DNA of 33,025 nt from Chloroflexota bacterium (GTDB taxonomy: Bacteria; Chloroflexota; Dehalococcoidia; SM23-28-2; RBG-16-64-32): the NCBI GenBank assembly GCA_005880075.1, contig VBJT01000122.1:1-33025 (forward strand), written 5' to 3'. The position numbers were made by a program, and so were the translations under genes. Positions 30,761 through 33,025 of the stretch are shown here, one piece after another. The notes under the pieces are model-generated. The model was not told the DNA's origin and ran no database searches. It saw nothing but the letters and a program-made list of their open reading frames with translations. Numbering within the stretch: position 1 is the stretch's first letter; each line of letters begins with the position of its first letter.

Positions 30761-30868
30761 ATGCTAATCGAATAAGCGAATCGGGTGCGCTTCGTGTAAC
30801 GGCCGGCGATAGGGGCCAGTCCTACTCAGCGTGAGGGCGCCATTGGTTGCGCCACACTAGGAGGACTA

Positions 30869-31446
30869 ATGGCGACGGTACAGACCGCGCTCCCGCTGCG
30901 TAGACAACTGATCCGAGCTCTGACCAAGCTCGAGAACACTTTCCCAGCGCTCGTCTGGTTCTTCCTTGTGGTCTTCCAGCTCGCCAAAGCCTACGAAACC
31001 CCCTGGGTTTCCACCATCGGCCTCCTAATGATCAACTCGGTTGCGATGGTCCTCTTCCTGACTCGTCGAGATGCGTCGCGGATCGGGAACGTCTGGGAAG
31101 GCTTGCTGGCGGTTTCAGGCACCTTCGTGGTTACTCTGCTGCTCATCGTCTCGGATGACGACGAGGCGACGCTCGGGCCCGGGGCATCACCTCTCGCGAC
31201 CTTCCTCCAGTGCATCGGTATCGCCGGATGGGCGGCCTCGCTCTTCGCGCTCGGTCGGAGCCTGGGGATAGCTCCTGCGGACCGAGGGCTTGTCCGGCAC
31301 GGGCCTTATCGCTTTATCAGGCATCCCCTCTACGCCTTTGGGCAGCGCTCCAGATCGGCCGGATCGTCCGCGAGGAGAGGATCATCGGCGGCTACGAGCA
31401 GTACCGGCAGCAAGTTCGCTGGCGCCTGATCCCGTTCGTCTGGTAG
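30869..31446 (+). pseudogene. Isoprenylcysteine carboxyl methyltransferase-like membrane protein, internal deletion with frameshift
   Basis: The first part has several membrane helices (ALVWFFLVVFQLAKAYE, NVWEGLLAVSGTFVVTLLLI, FLQCIGIAGWAASLFALGRS) and the family motif GLVRHGPYRFIRHPLYAF. It then runs off frame. The expected ending appears in another frame as ALQIGRIVREERIIGGYEQY then RQQVRWRLIPFVW and a stop at 31444-31446, the R-x-x-x-E-E-R plus E-x-Y motif that ends these methyltransferases. The membrane helix normally found between the two motifs (about 25-30 residues) is absent, so a deletion with frameshift lies near 31338-31352. AGGAGG sits five bases before ATG 30869. Substrate unknown. 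Confidence 0.72.
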
Positions 31447-31545
31447 GCAGTGGCTCGCGGCTTCCCGTCTTCCCGTTTTCGCCGCTGCGGGTTGAACCCG
31501 CAGGTCACTGACAACTGACCACGGATAACTGACGACGAATCGCGC

Positions 31546-31551
31546 TATCAT
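31546..31551 (+). promoter_or_regulatory. -10 candidate (TATCAT), leaderless grpB
   Basis: TATCAT ends exactly six bases before ATG 31558, as at the acyl-CoA dehydrogenase and glcD genes. No Shine-Dalgarno is present. Confidence 0.35.
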
Positions 31552-31557
31552 ACGGCC

Positions 31558-32130
31558 ATGTCGCCGGCCGTCTCGGACACCATCTATCTTGCCGATTACG
31601 ATCCCCGCTGGCCGCAGCTTTTCGAAGACGAGCGAGCGCGCTTGCAAGCTGCCATCGGCGAATGGGCAGCGGACATCCAGCACGTTGGCAGCACGTCGAT
31701 ACCGGGCATCGCGGCCAAACCGATCATCGACATCGCGGTCCACCTGAGATCGCTCGTCGACGCGCTCTACTGCATCACCCCGCTCATGGAACTCGGATAC
31801 GAGTGCCTCGGCGAGTTCGGCATCCCCGGCCGCATCTACTTCCGCAAACGGACTCACCAGCCGGTCCGCGGCCAGAGTCACGACGGCATCGGGCGCACAC
31901 ACCAGATCCACATGTACGAGCGCACCAACGATCAGTACGAGAAGCAGATCGTCTTCCGCGACTACCTTCGCTCCCATGCGGACGCCCGAGAGGCCTACGA
32001 AGCCCTCAAGCGCCAGCTGGCGGAGCGGCACGCGGGCGATGTGGAGGCGTACGCGTTGGCGAAGAGCGATTTCGTCATCGAGGTCCTCGCACGGGCCCGC
32101 AGCGAACGCGATGGGGCTCCGGCCGGCTAA
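31558..32130 (+). CDS. GrpB/UPF0157 family protein (nucleotidyltransferase fold)
   Basis: A 190-residue GrpB-type protein: LADYDPRWPQLFEDERARLQ, IQHVGSTSIPGIAAKPIIDI, LMELGYECLGEFGIPGRIYF, THQIHMYERTNDQYEKQIVF, RDYLRSHADAREAYEALKRQ. The H-V-G-S-T-S-V/I-P-G-x-x-x-K-P-x-I-D motif carries the nucleotidyltransferase-like G-S and Asp. Cellular role is unknown for the family. The stop overlaps the PhzF start (TAATG), so the two are coupled. Confidence 0.9.
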   Translation: MSPAVSDTIYLADYDPRWPQLFEDERARLQAAIGEWAADIQHVGSTSIPGIAAKPIIDIAVHLRSLVDALYCITPLMELGYECLGEFGIPGRIYFRKRTHQPVRGQSHDGIGRTHQIHMYERTNDQYEKQIVFRDYLRSHADAREAYEALKRQLAERHAGDVEAYALAKSDFVIEVLARARSERDGAPAG

Positions 32131-33001
32131 TGGCCGTGCATCGCTTCAAGCAAGTCGACGTCTTCACCGCCCGGCCGTTCTTCGGGAACCCGGTCGCCGT
32201 CGTGCTCGACGCAGACGATATCGCGGACGAAGAGATGCAGCGGATCGCCGCCTGGACGAACCTCTCGGAGACGACGTTCGTGCTCAAGCCGACGATCACG
32301 CAACCCGCTTACCGTCTGCGGATCTTCACGCCTGCCCACGAACTGCCCTTCGCGGGCCACCCAACGATCGGCTCGTGCCACGCAGTCATCGAGGGCGGTA
32401 TCGTTACGCCGAAAGATGGGCGACTGGTCCAGGAGTGCGGCGCCGGCAACCTGCCACTTCGCATCGAGGGCGCGGGGGCGCAACGCAGAAATTGGGTGGA
32501 GGCGCCCGAGGCGAAGCTGATGGGTGAGCACCCGGAGTTGTCCTCGACCCTTTCTGACGTGCTTGGAAGCCCAATCGCTGAATCGCCGGCCCCGACGGCA
32601 TTCCGCAACGGCCCCACCTGGCTCTTCGTCCGATTCGAGACCGAGCCCGCGGTGGCGGCGCTCAAGCCGGACATATCCGCACTTGCGAAGCTCAGCCCGG
32701 CCGTCACCGGCGTCGCTGCATTTGCCTTCGTCAACGGCGAGCAATTTGCCGTCCACATACGCTGTTCGCGCCGGCAGCTGGTGTGCCGGAGGACCCGGTC
32801 ACGGGCAGCGCCAACGCGGCTCTGCCGGCGTATCTCGTCCACCACGGCCTCCTGGAAAAAACGGGCCGCGAGTACATCGCGACGCAGGCGACAGAGATGG
32901 GCCGCGATGGCCGCGTCCACGTCCGCATCCTCGACGACACTGGTCGCGCGGAGATCGGCGGCCAGGCGGTGACGGTGATCGATGGTGAGATACGGCTGTG
33001 A
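32130..33001 (+). pseudogene. PhzF family isomerase/epimerase, one-base frameshift
   Basis: A PhzF/DAP-epimerase-like protein. The first part reads FKQVDVFTARPFFGNPVAVV, NLSETTFVLKP (with the catalytic-type Glu), RIFTPAHELPFAGHPTIGSC and TGVAAFAFVNGEQFAVHIR. The frame changes near 32763, and the second half continues FAPAAGVPEDPVTGSANAAL, PAYLVHHGLLEKTGREYIAT, RVHVRILDDTGRAEIGGQAV, ending at TGA 32999-33001. Restoring a single base gives the family sequence R-x-F-A-P with nothing else missing. A sequencing error is as likely as a true mutation. The substrate is unknown, as PhzF homologues are diverse. From 33002 to the window end nothing is callable. Confidence 0.82.
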
Positions 33002-33025
33002 CGGAGTACGCTCTCTATCTCGAGT

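Overview
The window looks like a fragment of a high-GC chromosome from a Chloroflexota bacterium, probably of the Dehalococcoidia type. This is inferred from gene content: three luciferase-like, probably F420-dependent oxidoreductases, a polyprenyl synthase with an R-H-H-R-P first motif, GlcDEF, a Tad/Flp pilus locus with no secretin in view, and many genes without a Shine-Dalgarno sequence. No rRNA, tRNA, CRISPR array, insertion sequence or phage gene was seen.

Layout. 1-1.9 kb: a truncated GAF-PAS-GAF sensor protein divergent from a receiver-only response regulator. 2-6.3 kb: catabolic-looking genes (two luciferase-like enzymes, a VOC protein, an acyl-CoA dehydrogenase, a lipoprotein), several of them broken, closed by a strong hairpin. 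6.4-7.0 kb: a broken DUF59 protein and a SelW-like protein whose reading frame crosses an in-frame TGA exactly at the CxxU redox position. 7.0-10.7 kb: polyprenyl synthase and YjbQ, a DUF1059 protein, an OB-fold pair and a third luciferase-like enzyme. 10.8-13.6 kb: glycerol kinase, convergent with a secreted beta-lactamase-fold protein that lacks the Ser/Lys pair. 13.8-17.8 kb: glycolate oxidase glcDEF. 18-20.5 kb: an ECF sigma factor, a coupled membrane protein and a small exported protein. 20.5-28.6 kb, minus strand: the Tad locus (two Flp pilins, TadE, CpaB, CpaE, TadA, TadB, TadC), followed by two SinR-like XRE regulators and a 59-residue protein that matches only their C-terminal tail. 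28.8-33 kb: PAP2 phosphatase, prepilin peptidase, a broken isoprenylcysteine methyltransferase-like gene, GrpB and a frameshifted PhzF.

How the genes fit together. The prepilin peptidase would mature the Flp pilins and TadE. TadA, TadB and TadC would form the motor and platform, CpaE would localise the system, and the XRE trio at the operon end is a plausible SinR/SinI-like control module. GlcDEF would oxidise glycolate or D-lactate into the electron transport chain.

The two most interesting observations are the recoded SelW-like selenoprotein at 6719-7009 and the HTH-less mini-protein at 20545-20724. A caution applies to the whole window. At least seven genes carry frameshifts, apparent short internal deletions or an in-frame stop, and two genes lack a normal start codon. 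Some junctions show short sequences that fit both sides, so assembly error must be excluded before calling these genes decayed.
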